NCBI RefSeq assembly: GCF_020921035.1
Contig: NC_063153.1
Location: 14,756,001 to 14,820,000, forward strand
Origin: Rhodamnia argentea
Taxonomy: Eukaryota; Streptophyta; Magnoliopsida; Myrtales; Myrtaceae
DNA length: 64,000 bases
Reading direction: 5' to 3'
Below the pieces are notes generated by a model. That model searched no databases and was not told the DNA's origin. It was given only the letters and a program-made list of their open reading frames with translations. Shown here piece after piece: positions 47,558-63,922 of this stretch. Every line of letters begins with the position of its first letter. Position 1 is the first letter of the stretch. Both the position numbers and the translations under genes were made by a program.

Positions 47558-47898
47558 TAGAGGTGGCAAAATAGGTTTAGAACCCATATTTGACCCATAT
47601 TTCATGGTGGTGGGTCATAAATGGATTCCTTAAGTTTTAAAAGTGGGTCATAAATTGGTTACTTAGAAACTTAATGGGTAAATGGGTTTTTAAAAATGTA
47701 TAAGAAACAATTTTCTCTAAATTGGATTTTAATATTAAAGTGATTTAACAATATAGGTCGGGTCGGGTCGGGTATGTGTCACAAGATTTGTATAGCATGA
47801 AAATGTGTTAAAACGGATTAAATAGGTCAATATGAATCGGATCATATTCGATCCTATTCAAAATCAACCCCATCCGATCCATCAATTTGACACCTCTG
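47558..47898. mobile_element. hAT-like MITE with 8-bp target duplication
   Basis: Terminal inverted repeats TAGAGGTGGCAAA (47558-47570) and TTTGACACCTCTG (47886-47898) are 11/13 complementary, and direct flanks GTTGTGAG (47550-47557) and GTTCTGAG (47899-47906) match at 7 of 8 positions, the size expected for hAT transposition. 341 bp, non-coding; it contains GTCGGGTCGGGTCGGG. It lies about 100 bp after the stop of the 93-residue gene. Confidence 0.85.
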
Positions 47899-49532
47899 GT
47901 TCTGAGCATCATGACTGGTCAGTCAACTGTTTCATCTTGCTGTTCCCAGGCCACGGCATCGCAATAGGTTCGTAAAACTCTCTCAGCAATTTTTGCTTCT
48001 TATTAGTTTAGTTAGTCAAAACTTGCAGTGGTTGAAAAGAGCCGGAATCCTCTGCACGTGCATGCTGCTGGACTGGTAAAGAGTGCACGAATAATTTAAG
48101 GAAAAGCTCCGAAGTCATCTTGGTGTCTGGCAGGATTAAAATACTTTCCCAAGTGGTCGGTAATATATAAAATTGCAAGCTTGGAGAAGAAGAAGATGCT
48201 CAAAATCAGATCGAACCGTGCCCATGTTTTTCTGCTTTGAATTTTTTAAGTAACGAAGGGTAACGATTCTCGTGCAACTTGCCAACTTCACAATCTTTGC
48301 ACTGTTCTTATCGTGTGGACTTTTGCTATTAACATTTCCCCAGTGGCGGTGTCGTGTGGCGTTTTGGGTTGTGAAAGTTCGGTTCATGTCTTTCCTTTTG
48401 TACCTATGATTTGTGTCGTCTCGGATGGTTACTAAAATGATCCCAATCAAGGGCAATGGCAGGGAAGTTGTTGTTCCTCTTTTTTTTTTTTTGGGTCTCG
48501 GATGGCGGCTTGAATCGCCCGTTTTGTGCTTGTAATTGGTGTCGCCTCTGCGTAGATTTGCTTGTAGTTAGAAAGTGTTATAAGTAGGATTCAGAGGGGA
48601 CCTACGGATGGTTCTTGGGTTAGGAACGGTTGCTTCGGTTTGAATCAGCAGTAGGCCCTTAGCTGAGTTTGATTATCTATGAAAGTTCGACAGGGCATGA
48701 CCTATGTGTTGCATCCTTTGACTCAAGTTGGAGAATTTGTAGTCTCATCTTAAATTCTCTCTCTCTCTCTCTGGAATTAAGTCAACATTTTGCGGCATTT
48801 TCTAACCATGGGAAGTCAACCCTCGTAAATTGGAGGACCCAAGAATGTATTAGGCGCCATGTAATTCTCACGCCTTCTTTATTAGAAGAACGATAAGATG
48901 GAATAGCAACCCGACTTATCTATTTGTGGGCCATCGCCTTCCATGCATAGAAAAGGAAATGCGACCATTACGGCTATCGAACAATTTCCGATCATCAAAT
49001 AATTTGCACGCGAATTGGTCTAAAATATCTTTCGAAATTTGTTTATTATTTCGTAAATAAAATGAGGGGATGCAGAAGGCAGGGCTGGTGATCGGAATGA
49101 AGCCGTAATAAGGTGGTTGTACTCATTCGAAATTGCGGTTGGATCTTTTAACCCGGAAAGAAAAGGACAATGTACAAGATGGGAGATTATGGATGGATAT
49201 TTGAACAAGTGGAGGGTGTATGCCAACGATTTATGACGTCATCTTCCAAATTTTGTTTTTGAAAAGAGCAAAAGGACAGAGACGTCATTTTGGCAGTGCT
49301 TGAGGTCTATCTCGAAGCTTTTACGTTGTCTTGAAATGAGATGCTCGTGTTGGTGGGCTCCGTGCGGGGTTAGGACAACCTTTGGAATCTCATTTCCAAT
49401 GTTCGGGGGGGAGAAATTGAACCGTCAATTTCGAAGACGTGTGCCGAATTGGCCATGGACAAGACAGGATGAGCTAAAACTTAGAACTGGTTTAGGTATA
49501 ATTTTTACTTATCACCTGGGTTAGGTCTAATA

Positions 49533-49564
<32 letters not shown>

Positions 49565-49924
49565 TTAATTTTTTTTGTTCTGTCTTTTTGGCTCATTAAA
49601 AAGGAAACTCACGTGTACATCGGTCCGGTCCAAGGTTGTTTTTTTTTTTGGGTCGAAGTCCGGTCCAAGGTTGAATAAAGCCTTTTTTATTGGCTCGAGA
49701 CTCTTGATAGATTCATATTCGTTTCGAGTTTTAGATCTCCCAACCCCTTACCTCGAAGATTAATTAAATCATCTCATGAATTAAAAACCATGAATAGTCA
49801 TTGACTCTCGAGAAAAGGATAAAATTGAGACCTGTTTTGGGACATACAATGCATTACAAATGCTCGTAAGGGGTCATATTGAAACCAAAAAGTATAGGCT
49901 AAGGCGTATTAGGGACATCCTTCC

Positions 49925-50138
49925 ATTTTGGGGAAAATGAATAGTTTGAAAGTATTCTTATAAAAAATGATTATTTGTTTCATTTAGAGAAATGAGTTAA
50001 AGGAGATTGTTTGCATTATTAATAACAAATTATGCCTAAATATGTTCGTCGATAATAAAAATATTTTTTTGTCATTTGACTTTCGTAAACAACATGAGCA
50101 ATCATTTATAGAAAATTATTATTTAAACCGGTAATTTT
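49925..50138. mobile_element. Palindromic AT-rich MITE, copy 3 (degenerate)
   Basis: Starts GGGGAAAATGAATAGTTTGA and carries ATGTTCGTCGATAATAAAAA inside, like the copies at 10601 and 63230. The right end is poorly preserved. Confidence 0.5.
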
Positions 50139-50863
50139 GCACATGCAAGCCCGGTTGAATTCTCACACCTTTTTCCTTTTTTTGGGCTAAGGAATGTTTT
50201 TTTTGGTCGAAGGCTAAGGAATTAATGACCCACAAATATGGAGACAAATGTTAAAGCTTGACATACTGGAACGCCGGGGAAATAGCCCATTCGGTCCTAA
50301 ACCTATTGCATGGTTACATATTCAATCATAAATTTTTTAATTTTGTGAATTTATTTTTAATTTTTAACCATTCAACATTCGGCAAATATCGTTGAACTGT
50401 CGGTGCACAGTGATTGGGTAATCCTGCCCCGCAACTCCTCGCATGGATTTCACCTCTATTTGGATCTTAGCCAATGAACCGCCACGGTTCTTGCTTTAAG
50501 CTCATCATTGATCTATTACCCCCAAAACATCATGCACGACACGAGATTCAAACACATGCTCGCGCTCGCTCTTCAAATGGCTCACCTACTCCTTCTCGCA
50601 TGATCCCGCGCTTTGGTGTTCAATTTGGTGAAGGGTCGCGACTCAAAAGGGACATTGACCATCTTCCAAACTGAACTTCATAGGCAGCTAACTGATTAGT
50701 AGCAATCCATCTAACTAAGCCAAAAAGGAGGGATTGAAAATCAAAGCAGAGTGTGGCAATAGGTCGCTGGCTATATTAGGAAGGAACGCAATTTGAAATC
50801 CCTCTCAATAGACCCTACGTACGCATACGTATTCCATTTCTAGATTTGATATTCTAATGATGG

Positions 50864-51478
50864 GGAAAATTGCTAAAAAAAAGTTTTAAACTTTTTTTAC
50901 GAATACCGATTCAGTCATAAACATTTTAATTTTGACTTATTTAGTTTTAAACCTTTTGAAAAATTGTCAATTTAATATTATGAAACAATTTTGGTAGGAA
51001 ATCAAGGGCATGGAGGCCGGCGGCGGTCTTACGTGGTACAATCGGCGTTGATTTGGACAAATTTTAAAATCTTTTTACTTTTTATATTATTTTATTATTA
51101 TTTTATATCTTATTTTACCATTGTGGCCGGGAAAGGGCGAGGGGCTCCTTACCATGGCCAGCGAGGCCATTGGGGCCCTCGCCTAGATCTGGGCCAGGCC
51201 TTCGTCCCCTTGCCTCGCCATTATGAAAAAGAAAAGAAAAGAAAAGAAAAGAAAAGAGATAACAAAATATAATAAAAGATTATAAAATTGTTCACGTCAG
51301 CACCAACGTCTTATAGCATTACCGGTGTCCACATTAGCAATTCCCAACGAAAATTATCTGGAAAGCTAAATCGGCAAATTATTAAAAGAATTTAGGATTA
51401 AATTGGCCAAAATTAAAATATTCATGACTGAATTGGTATTCGCACAATAAGTTAAAGACATTTTTGATCATTTCTTCC
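50864..51478. mobile_element. Inverted-arm repeat with GC-rich core, copy 2
   Basis: The left arm (GGAAAATTGCTAAAAA, then ACGAATACCGATTCAGTCAT) is the imperfect inverse of the right arm (ATGACTGAATTGGTATTCGC, ending near ATTTCTTCC). The core has GC-rich patches at about 51005-51050 and 51120-51220 and an AAAAG run. Confidence 0.68.
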
Positions 51479-53106
51479 TCATGATAGTATTAACATCTTA
51501 TACAATCCATCCATATCGATAATTAAATAACTCGAAGGCTTATCGTGAGTTTTGAATTGGAGTCCATGTCAATTATCATATGAAGTGACATTGTACCGCG
51601 ACGCACGCAAGTATTTCTATTCAAACTCCTTTTCGCACGATTCTTGAATATTGACTGAGGACAAAGGAGAAAGGGGTCATCGAAGCTTGTCCAAAGACGG
51701 GGAATTGGAACTAGACGATCAAAAATCGATGACACTTCCCAAATTAAACAAGAAAGTACGATTTTCCTTTTTAGTGAAACTTTAACAGAAATATCAGTGT
51801 CTCTTCGTACATAATGATTCCTCATTTTTTATGTTTTTTTTTGTCTTTTTCTTCAAGGAGATGAGGAAGAGAGAAAAGCATCACCATCATCATCATCATC
51901 GATTCAACTCTCACGGTTGCGTCACTTTGCATGGGATGGGCAATTTTGATTTTCAAGGGTGATTAAAATTTAAACTCTCTTTTGGCTAAATATAAAAAAA
52001 GAATAAAAAAGAAGAAGATCTCTCTGATCGCTATTTTCTCTCGAATTAAAAGGTCGAATAACTGGAGATAGATTTACAGTATATCTCGAAACTCTCGTCG
52101 ATGATCCACATCTCGTGGAAAATTATTTTCACTCTGCTTATCGCTATCCCCCCTCTAGGGGTATTTTAGCGGTTTTTCGATCTTGCTTTTCCAGTTACAA
52201 AATCGACCCCATAGACTTTCGTTGCCTCCAATAGACAGAGGAATAGTCAATTTCGAAAGAACTCCGGATCGGTCCCTCAAGACCTTTGGTCTCTACTCGG
52301 ACCCAATGAAAAAAAAATGAGATAACTTCTCAATGGATAGAGAGGGAGGGCATAGCTTTTGGTTTTGGACTTGGAGTTGTTTTTTTTTTTTTTCCAGGTG
52401 AGATGGTGGAATTTTTCTTCGCCGCTAGCGGCAACGAAGTTCCTGGTAATCAACAAGAATGCAAGGAAAGGAAGATCTCCACGTTTTAGATACTTCCTAT
52501 ACTTCGATTTCATATGCATTCGAAGCCGTTAAAAGCACGTTACGATTGAAATATCGATCAGTTGTTCGCCACACCGAATTTGCTTAATCTTACACGTGAA
52601 TATTTATTGGATTATCGTACTGAGCAACAAGTTGCTGAATTCAATTCGATTCCATATTTTTTTTTTCTCCAGACAATTTCGCTTTGTCATAGGATTTTTC
52701 CCTCTCTGATGGAAATCAAAATGCTGTAGGAGTGAAAGTGTCAAAGCAAGATCGACTCCTACCTTTTGTCTTGTCATAAGCAAATTAACAAACCATTAAA
52801 AATAGAAAGGAAGCTCAAGACTTATCATCATCGAGGCAAGAGGCGCTCTCTCCACATGAAACATGGCATGAGATTCTTTTGGGCGGGGGGGAAAATCACT
52901 TTTTTCTCGCACGTGGGAAATCAATTCGGATCATGGGGGAGGGGGGAAAAAGGAAGCAATCGGATGGCGACACGTGGCAATTAATAACATTTCCTAAAGC
53001 TCATGAAGCCCCCTACCCCGAATCGTGTTCGTCGCTGACCACCTCGGAGGGCTTAACCGTAATTTCGAGCGCCAAAGCGAGCCAGTTTTATTCCTTTCCT
53101 TTTCTC

Positions 53107-54851
53107 TGGTTTTTTTCCAATTTAATTTTTTAAAAATAATATTTACAAAAATATTTTTTAAAAAAAATATTAAAGTTTGGGTTTGAGCGGGGCCCGGTGG
53201 GTGCTGGCGGCTCAAGCGGCGCCCACTTGCTCGGAGTGGGCAGCCATCCTTTTTTTTTTTTTATAAATTTCGTTTTTTAAGTGTTTAAATTATTTATATT
53301 TATAATATTTTCATATTTTTTAACATGTTTATATTTATTTTATTTATATTTTTTTTGGAGCTTATCTTTATAACATAATTAGTATTAATTAATACAAAAA
53401 TTATTAAGATTTATAATTCATAAATAATGTTGTAATTATGTAATTAATTGAAAATATTCACATAGGAAAATCCTCATCAAACGAAAACCTATAAAAATAG
53501 GCCCAATTTTTTTTGGGCGTTCCCACCCCACTTTGTTCGGCAGGTTTGTTCGCTTTCATTGGCCTTCGCCACTGCGATCAATTATTTTTCCCATTTTTGG
53601 CCCGCACAAAATATGTGTCGGTCATAAACCGACCGGACATAAATTCGACTTATATTAACATATATGAATTAATTGAAAGTATTCATAATATAAATTGGTA
53701 AATATTCTATAAATAATGTTGTAATTTGTTCGCTAAAGATTGAAGGGGGAGAAGGGGGGGTTTTTAATATCAGTAACATAGGAAATCAGTCCTAATTTTA
53801 TCAAGTCGATCACCTTGTAGTCACTTTGATTATTTTTGGAGGATTCCGGACTCTTTACTATCATGGTTGTGAGGCCCTCGCTGCTCGTTCGCTCGCGTCC
53901 CGTTCTCCATTCTCCGGACCTTGTGTGAAGAGACTTCTGACCGTCCATCTTAGTGAGGGCCGCGGTGACGGGCTCTCATCTCCCAACCTTTGTTGTGTGG
54001 TGGATATTGCAATTGTTTTATAGCGTGATGGGCTAACTTTTGTGATAAGAAAAATGGATGCTTTTATATTTTTCGCGAACTTTCCTTTTGAAAATTTCAA
54101 ATAGGGCTTTAAATAAGTGAGTATTATTTTAAATAGGGCACATATGTGCTCACTTTTAAGGTTGCAGGTTTTGTTTTATTTTTTTTTTTTTTTGACCTTG
54201 TATTTTGTTTTTTTTTGTTACTTCATATTAAATGAACCCTCCTTCCTTTTCCTCTTCATCTTTTCATTGTATTACAATTATTTTTGAATATTTTACCAAT
54301 TTTATATTATGAATACTTTCATTAATTTCTTTTGTTAATTAAGTCTTATTTTTTGTGTTTATATTTTTTTCGGCAAAAATGGAGGAAATTGGATTTGATT
54401 CGGGGGGGGGGGGGGGGGAGGCCAACTGACCCGTGGAAAATCGTTGGTCTGTTTTTTCGTTTGGTTTGGATTTTCTTATGTGAATATTTTCAATTAATTC
54501 ATAATTCAACATTATTTATGAATTATAAATCTTAATAATTTTTGTATTAATTAATACTATTTGTTATAAAGATAGCTTGCAAAAAAATATAAATAAAATA
54601 AATATAAACATGTTAAAAATATGAAATATTATAAATATAAATAATTTAAACACTTAAAAAAAAAATTTTAAAAAAAAAAAAAAAAAAATAAAAATGCACT
54701 CCCCCCCCCCCCCGAGGCGGCCGCCGCTGGCGCCCAGCTGCCGAGCAACCTTGCTCGGCGTTGGGGCTGCCGGCGGACCAAATCTTAATATTTATTTTTA
54801 AAAATATTTTTGTAAATATTATTTTTAAAAAATTAAATTGAAAAAAAACCC
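53107..54851. mobile_element. Mutator-like element with long inverted arms and 9-bp target duplication
   Basis: Left arm about 53107-53500 and right arm about 54455-54851 are inverse copies, e.g. TAAGTGTTTAAATTATTTAT at 53279 is matched in inverse at about 54635, and CAATTTAATTTTTTAAAAA at 53118 in inverse at about 54822. Each arm carries a diverged GC-rich block (53186-53245; 54710-54778). The perfect 9-bp direct repeat CCTTTTCTC flanks it at 53098-53106 and 54852-54860. Long arms plus a 9-bp duplication are the hallmark of Mutator-like elements. No transposase frame is seen, so it is non-autonomous. The spacer includes a moderately GC-rich stretch at 53865-54015. The element ends about 500 bp before the hexokinase ATG. 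Confidence 0.87.
54403..54418. repeat. Poly-G run inside the Mutator-like element
   Basis: About 16 consecutive G; a matching long C run lies at 54699-54713 in the right arm. Lengths of such runs are unreliable in assemblies. Confidence 0.8.
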
Positions 54852-55122
54852 CCTTTTCTCGATCTCATCTCATCCTTTTTCTTCACGGAAAATCCCAAGC
54901 CCCCAATAATAAATAGACAATTAATTAAAAAAGCGAAATCGGCTAAAAAAAAACATTGAGCGAAAGGCAAGCCCGAGAAGAAGAGCAAGCCGGTATTTGT
55001 ATTCTCTCTTCCAGCTCTTTTGTTCACTCATTTTCCAAGGAAAACAGATTATTTTCCGGGGAAATCGCTCGTCTTTCCGATTGTTCTCCAACGAATAATC
55101 TCTCATGGCCAGTCTATAGCAG

Positions 55123-55123
55123 C

Positions 55124-55154
<31 letters not shown>
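55123..55154 (+). repeat. CT-rich microsatellite in the hexokinase leader
   Basis: A run of CT units about 200 bp before the ATG; with the GA tract at 55311 it probably lies in the 5' UTR or core promoter (Y-patch-like). Confidence 0.75.
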
Positions 55155-55310
55155 ACCAAAAAAGGAGGAAAACAACGCACTTTTCACCTCCTTCAATCTG
55201 TCTTCCAATCTAATAAGGAGACCCACTTGAGCAATATGATCAAGAATTGATCCAGCAGCTACAGAGAACGCAAAGAGCACGAGTTGACCTGAGGAAACCC
55301 ATCATTTTTG

Positions 55311-55329
55311 GAGAGAGAGAGAGAGAGAG
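55311..55329 (+). repeat. (GA)n tract just before the hexokinase ATG
   Basis: About 9 GA units 21 nt before the ATG at 55350. An upstream in-frame ATG at 55308 would read the GA repeat as Glu-Arg and is an unlikely start. Confidence 0.85.
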
Positions 55330-55349
55330 TCGTCGGCGGCGGGCTGAAG

Positions 55350-60065
<4,716 letters not shown>

Positions 60066-60241
60066 TCTCTTCTTTCCTTGTATAATTTTTTTTTTCATTT
60101 TCCTTGTTCTTGAGACATTTTGGAGAATCTAGAGCTCTTCTTACACCCAAGGAGTCATCGAAATTTAGTCTTGCGGAGCAGAGAACGAGCACATGGGTTA
60201 TATGGCAGCTCGGATTTGTCTCTTGGAGGCGTGGATGTTTG

Positions 60242-60333
60242 TGTGCTGCAGCTAGTTGTCACTTTCTTGGATTGTAGCAATGTGTTGTGTGCTGCAGCTA
60301 GTTATCACTTTCTTGGATTGTAGCAATATGTTG
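60242..60333 (+). repeat. 46-bp tandem duplication in the hexokinase 3' UTR
   Basis: TGTGCTGCAGCTAGTTGTCA starts at 60242 and repeats at 60288 with two or three changes. It lies 180-270 nt after the stop codon. Confidence 0.88.
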
Positions 60334-61947
60334 GTAGCAAGGTGGAGCTCGTGTCTACTGAGCTGGTGAATAAATGGGGAAGTAAAACTGCAATTGGAGA
60401 GTTTTTTTTTTTTTCTTTTCGTTGCAAGACCCAAAGAAAAAGATAAGTTCTTGTTCTTACAACGAATAAGACAGTTTGTTCCGGGGGTAATAGAAAGTAG
60501 AGATTCTTGGTATTTTCTGTTTGTTAAGATGTTATTTTATTGATGATTTCTGCTTGTCTGAAGTTATTCTCTTGTTGAATGATTGCCCGGGTCATTCAAC
60601 TTTTCTCTCCTGTTTTGTTGAAGATTTGAATGGGCATTTTTATGTGAAGATCCTTGGTGAGATGCTGCTAGAATAGATCTGGATCACTGAAAATAGGAGA
60701 CCCCATGAAATTCATCGGATCTGACAAGTCCACATCTTTTGCTGCGAACACGTGGGGATGGTGCAGTGGTGGAGGATTAGAGATACAAAGCGCGGACTCA
60801 AACCCGTATGGTGGTCTCTCGTCACATTAGAGGTGGCAAATTGGTGAGTCGGGATTGGATTTGGGTGTCTGATACCTTGGTATGAGCAAAACCGACTCGG
60901 TTTGACCCAAGATGGACTCGTTTTCTTTTGATGCGATCCGGACGGCCGTACCAGACTCAACGAGGATCAAACCTGAACCAACCCACTTGACCATGGCGTG
61001 CATGCTCTGATTAGTATCTTTTTCAATCCTGCGTTTTGTTCTCTCTCTCAGCTCCAGCAGATGCAGCAGTTCCTCCTCTTTCTGAAGTAAATGATGTCGG
61101 GTTGTTCTGACATCAAAGCTATCCAAACCGGTTGGAAGTGAAGATTACCATCACATCAAAGGATTTTATTTCTATCTAATGAGATCAGAATTGTTAGAGA
61201 AGATGAGCTTTTATAACTAGCGGCATTGGCATGGCGAGGCGGTACCCAACAGCAGACCACAGCAGACCTTGGGTGGCTCCTCCTCGATCCGTCAAGCCCT
61301 TTTGCACACGGAACACCAACCGGCCCGAGATGCGGCGGTGGTTGTCGCCGGAGAAGTAAAAGATAAAGAAAATTTCTTCCATGGCTTTGCTTCCTCTGGG
61401 ATATTCTGCCGAACCTATTTTCAACTATGATAATTTTCTTCACCAAAAATGATAAAAGACTCGACATACATAATGCGATGCTCGATTTTTCCTCTCTTTT
61501 TCTGCGTCTCCCTCCCGCTTTATGATGCGTTGATGGAAGAGATGAGTCTTTTCAAGAACTTGAACATCGCATAAGTTCACATCAATCACGCACATTTGCA
61601 CGCGTATGACATTGTCTTTATCGCAATCCGTCCGAGAGAATCGCTGCCGGTTGTCGTCGAAATGAAATAGTTCGTCAACTTCCATATCGTACGAGGTAAT
61701 TGTCACGCGATTAGTCCGACAAAGTACATCGAACAATTCATGCAAACCACTTATCATCTACATAGCCATAAGGGCCATAGCTAACATAGCTAAGGTAAGA
61801 AACAAGAAGCCCTGGCCTTGAGATCGTCGACGTTCCTCATCCTAGCGCATCTCTTCTCGGAGTTGTTGGTCCTGACGGCGCATCTCTCCTCCATCTCAGT
61901 GACAAGTTCACATGTATTTCTTCCATGCGGAGGCGATTCAATCCTCA

Positions 61948-62280
61948 GCTTTGATACCAAATGACCAGGGAACACCGAACAGATGAATGGGTTTTCCGAT
62001 CTTGGCGAGGTTGAAGCCATGCTAAGAAGTATAAGGAGGAAGAGACTTAGAAAAACTAGGTCTCTCCAAAAAATCAGAAACTTAATCGTGTGTCAAAATT
62101 AAAGACTTGGGAGTATTTATAGCCTAAAAACCTAGGACCCTTTTCAGTAACCTTCAAGTAAAGAAGAGACCTAAATTACACGATTCGAATAAGTACCGAT
62201 GATCGTCGAATTCTTAATCTAGATAAAAGCAATCCCAAAAATATTCAAATAAACTTGCCGATAGAAAAAAAAACATGGAA
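61948..62280 (-). mobile_element. Possible decayed LTR-retrotransposon end
   Basis: On the minus strand TGGTATCAAAGC (61959-61948) differs by one base from the plant initiator-tRNA-Met primer-binding site. Just upstream (minus sense) lie TGACCAGGG read on plus at 61962, and a GGCTATAAATACTCCC TATA-box-like element at 62109-62124, as in an LTR promoter. No reverse transcriptase or second LTR is seen. A fragment or a solo end is the best reading. Confidence 0.4.
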
Positions 62281-62675
62281 AATTGTCCAAAAAGCCTAAA
62301 ATCTATTGTACCATGGTTAATTTAGTCTTAAATCTTTCAATTGTGTTAATTTAGTCATAAAAATTTTGATGATTTATCATCAATTTAGCCCTAAACCTTA
62401 TGAAGTTTTGCTAATCTAGTCCTCAACCTCTTGAAAGTTTGTCAATTTTGTCCTAAACTTATAATGGCAAAAACGACTACATTGACAAATTATCAAAAGT
62501 TTTAAGGACTAAACCGGCAAATCGTCAAAATATTTGGGACTAAATTGGTACAATTGAAAGGTTTATGACCGAATTGACAAATCGTCAAAAGGTTCGGGAC
62601 TACATTGGCACAATCAAAAGGTTTAGTAATGAATTGGCCACTGCACAATAGGTAGAACTTGTTGGGCAATTATCC
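62277..62675. mobile_element. Inverted-arm repeat, copy 3
   Basis: The left arm GGAAAATTGTCCAAAAAGCC / ATCTATTGTACC is the imperfect inverse of the right arm (CACTGCACAATAGGTAGAAC ... GGGCAATTATCC). The interior has several AATTTAGTC(C)TAAACC words in both orientations. Confidence 0.72.
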
Positions 62676-63229
62676 TCAAGAAAATATGTTTTCGAATAAC
62701 AAGAGATAATTTTGAGGTTTTCAGCGAGAAGCAGGTTGCTGGTATAGTGTGACATTATGCAGTGAATGTCCAGGTTAAACTAGCTGGTGACATTAGTGAG
62801 CAAAAACTAAATGGTGGGTATGTTCCTACTGCATTAAAATGTGAAATCCGTAATATTTAGTCGCATTATCAAACTAAATGTGATTAATATCACACTGACA
62901 TAATGAAGTAAAAGAAATTGTTTTGGAGACAGATTCCACTGTAGTTGGTTTGCAATTGGGATTTCAACTTAGCTAGCTATTTAGGTTTTCTGAGCCGGCT
63001 TCGCCCAATCAAAGAATCAAGAGCAAGACCGGCCCATATGAAAGCCCCCTTGGACAACCTAACTAGAGACATGGTTGTGTCCTACCTAGTACCTAGCAAC
63101 AGTAATCTCCATAGGTCGAGCGCTTTGGGAAATTTCAAGATACGAGGATGCGCTGAATCTTCTTTACACATACTTTCTCGTACTAAAAAGTTTGAACTTT
63201 TAGGTTGGATATCATGACATAAGCACAGA

Positions 63230-63455
63230 ATATTTCGCAGAAAACGAATGATTTGAAATATATTTTCTTAAAAAATAATCATTTGTATCTCTTACAAAAA
63301 TGAACAAAAAATATTTTCGCATTCTCTGAAAATGTTTAGACATAAGTTATCGGTTATAAAGAAAACATTTGTTATTGGGTAATTATTTCAAGAGATATAA
63401 GCAATCATACTTAAAAAAGTATTTTTTAAATCATTCATTCTTCACAAAACAAACG
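63230..63455. mobile_element. Palindromic AT-rich MITE, copy 4
   Basis: Left end ATTTCGCAGAAAACGAATGA, right end TCATTCTTCACAAAACAAAC, imperfect inverses; internal GAAAATGTTTAGACATAAG matches copy 1. Confidence 0.7.
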
Positions 63456-63802
63456 GAATCATAATATCAAAGCCCAATTCAGTATCGCTCATGCTTGATG
63501 ATATGCATCATGCGGGGTCTCCGTTCATTTTTATCTCCCGTTCATCTTTCATGAGAGGCTTCTGTTTGCCATTTCATGAGGATGCCTTCTTGGCCACGAG
63601 GATATAAGTAAGCAAAGACAATCAAAACAACCATAAGCAAAAGGGTGCATGGCCAGACAAATGGAGTGCCAACTTTTTATCAGTGTCCAGCTCAAGTACG
63701 TTGAGCTAAAACACAAACCAATCCCATATATTAAAGCCATCATTGTAAACTAGGGACTATGGCAAACAACACAAAAACAAGAAATTGGAAGGAAGCGCGG
63801 CC

Positions 63803-63922
63803 TCAATAGAATGGAGCATCAAAAGGAAGCTTCCCTTTTACTGATCTCAATTTTGTACTAGTGGGGGCGGCCTTGACGGGCTCGTTAACTTCGGACCTTC
63901 GAGTCGCGTGTTGTGCAAAACA
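63803..63922 (-). CDS. Possible last exon of a minus-strand gene cut by the window edge
   Basis: A 39-codon frame ending in TGA (63805-63803) with C-terminus KLRSVKGKLPFDAPFY; Lys/Pro-rich upstream part with NEPVKAAPTS. A TAG closes the same frame at 63925-63923, and its AG could be an acceptor into the exon. The composition looks coding rather than repeat-like, but I do not recognise the family. Confidence 0.3.
   Translation of the reverse strand, partial: CFAQHATRRSEVNEPVKAAPTSTKLRSVKGKLPFDAPFY

Larger units (their letters stand above)
47907..53097. other. Intergenic repeat-rich region
   Basis: AT-rich and non-coding as far as I can see. It contains a (GTCT)n/(CT)n microsatellite (49531-49565), a MITE copy (49925), an inverted-arm repeat (50864-51478), and a run of AAAAG units (51226-51256). 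Open frames up to 106 codons exist but show no family features. Confidence 0.5.
60334..63790. other. Intergenic region after hexokinase
   Basis: Contains half of a hAT-like end (TTAGAGGTGGCAAA at 60827) with no convincing partner, a GC-rich patch (61225-61345), an LTR-like remnant (61948-62280), an inverted-arm repeat (62277-62675) and a MITE copy (63230-63455). No gene recognised. Confidence 0.5.

Noticed and set aside
55308-55349. Upstream in-frame ATG of hexokinase
   Set aside because: It translates the GA microsatellite as Glu-Arg repeats and would bury the N-terminal membrane anchor.
61231-61359. 42-codon frame (MARRYPTADHSR start) in a GC-rich patch
   Set aside because: No homologue known to me, no promoter or poly(A) elements seen, and the opposite strand is equally open, as expected for GC-rich DNA.
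62945-63217. 90-codon plus-strand frame
   Set aside because: No recognisable domain and no intron or leader signals; likely chance.
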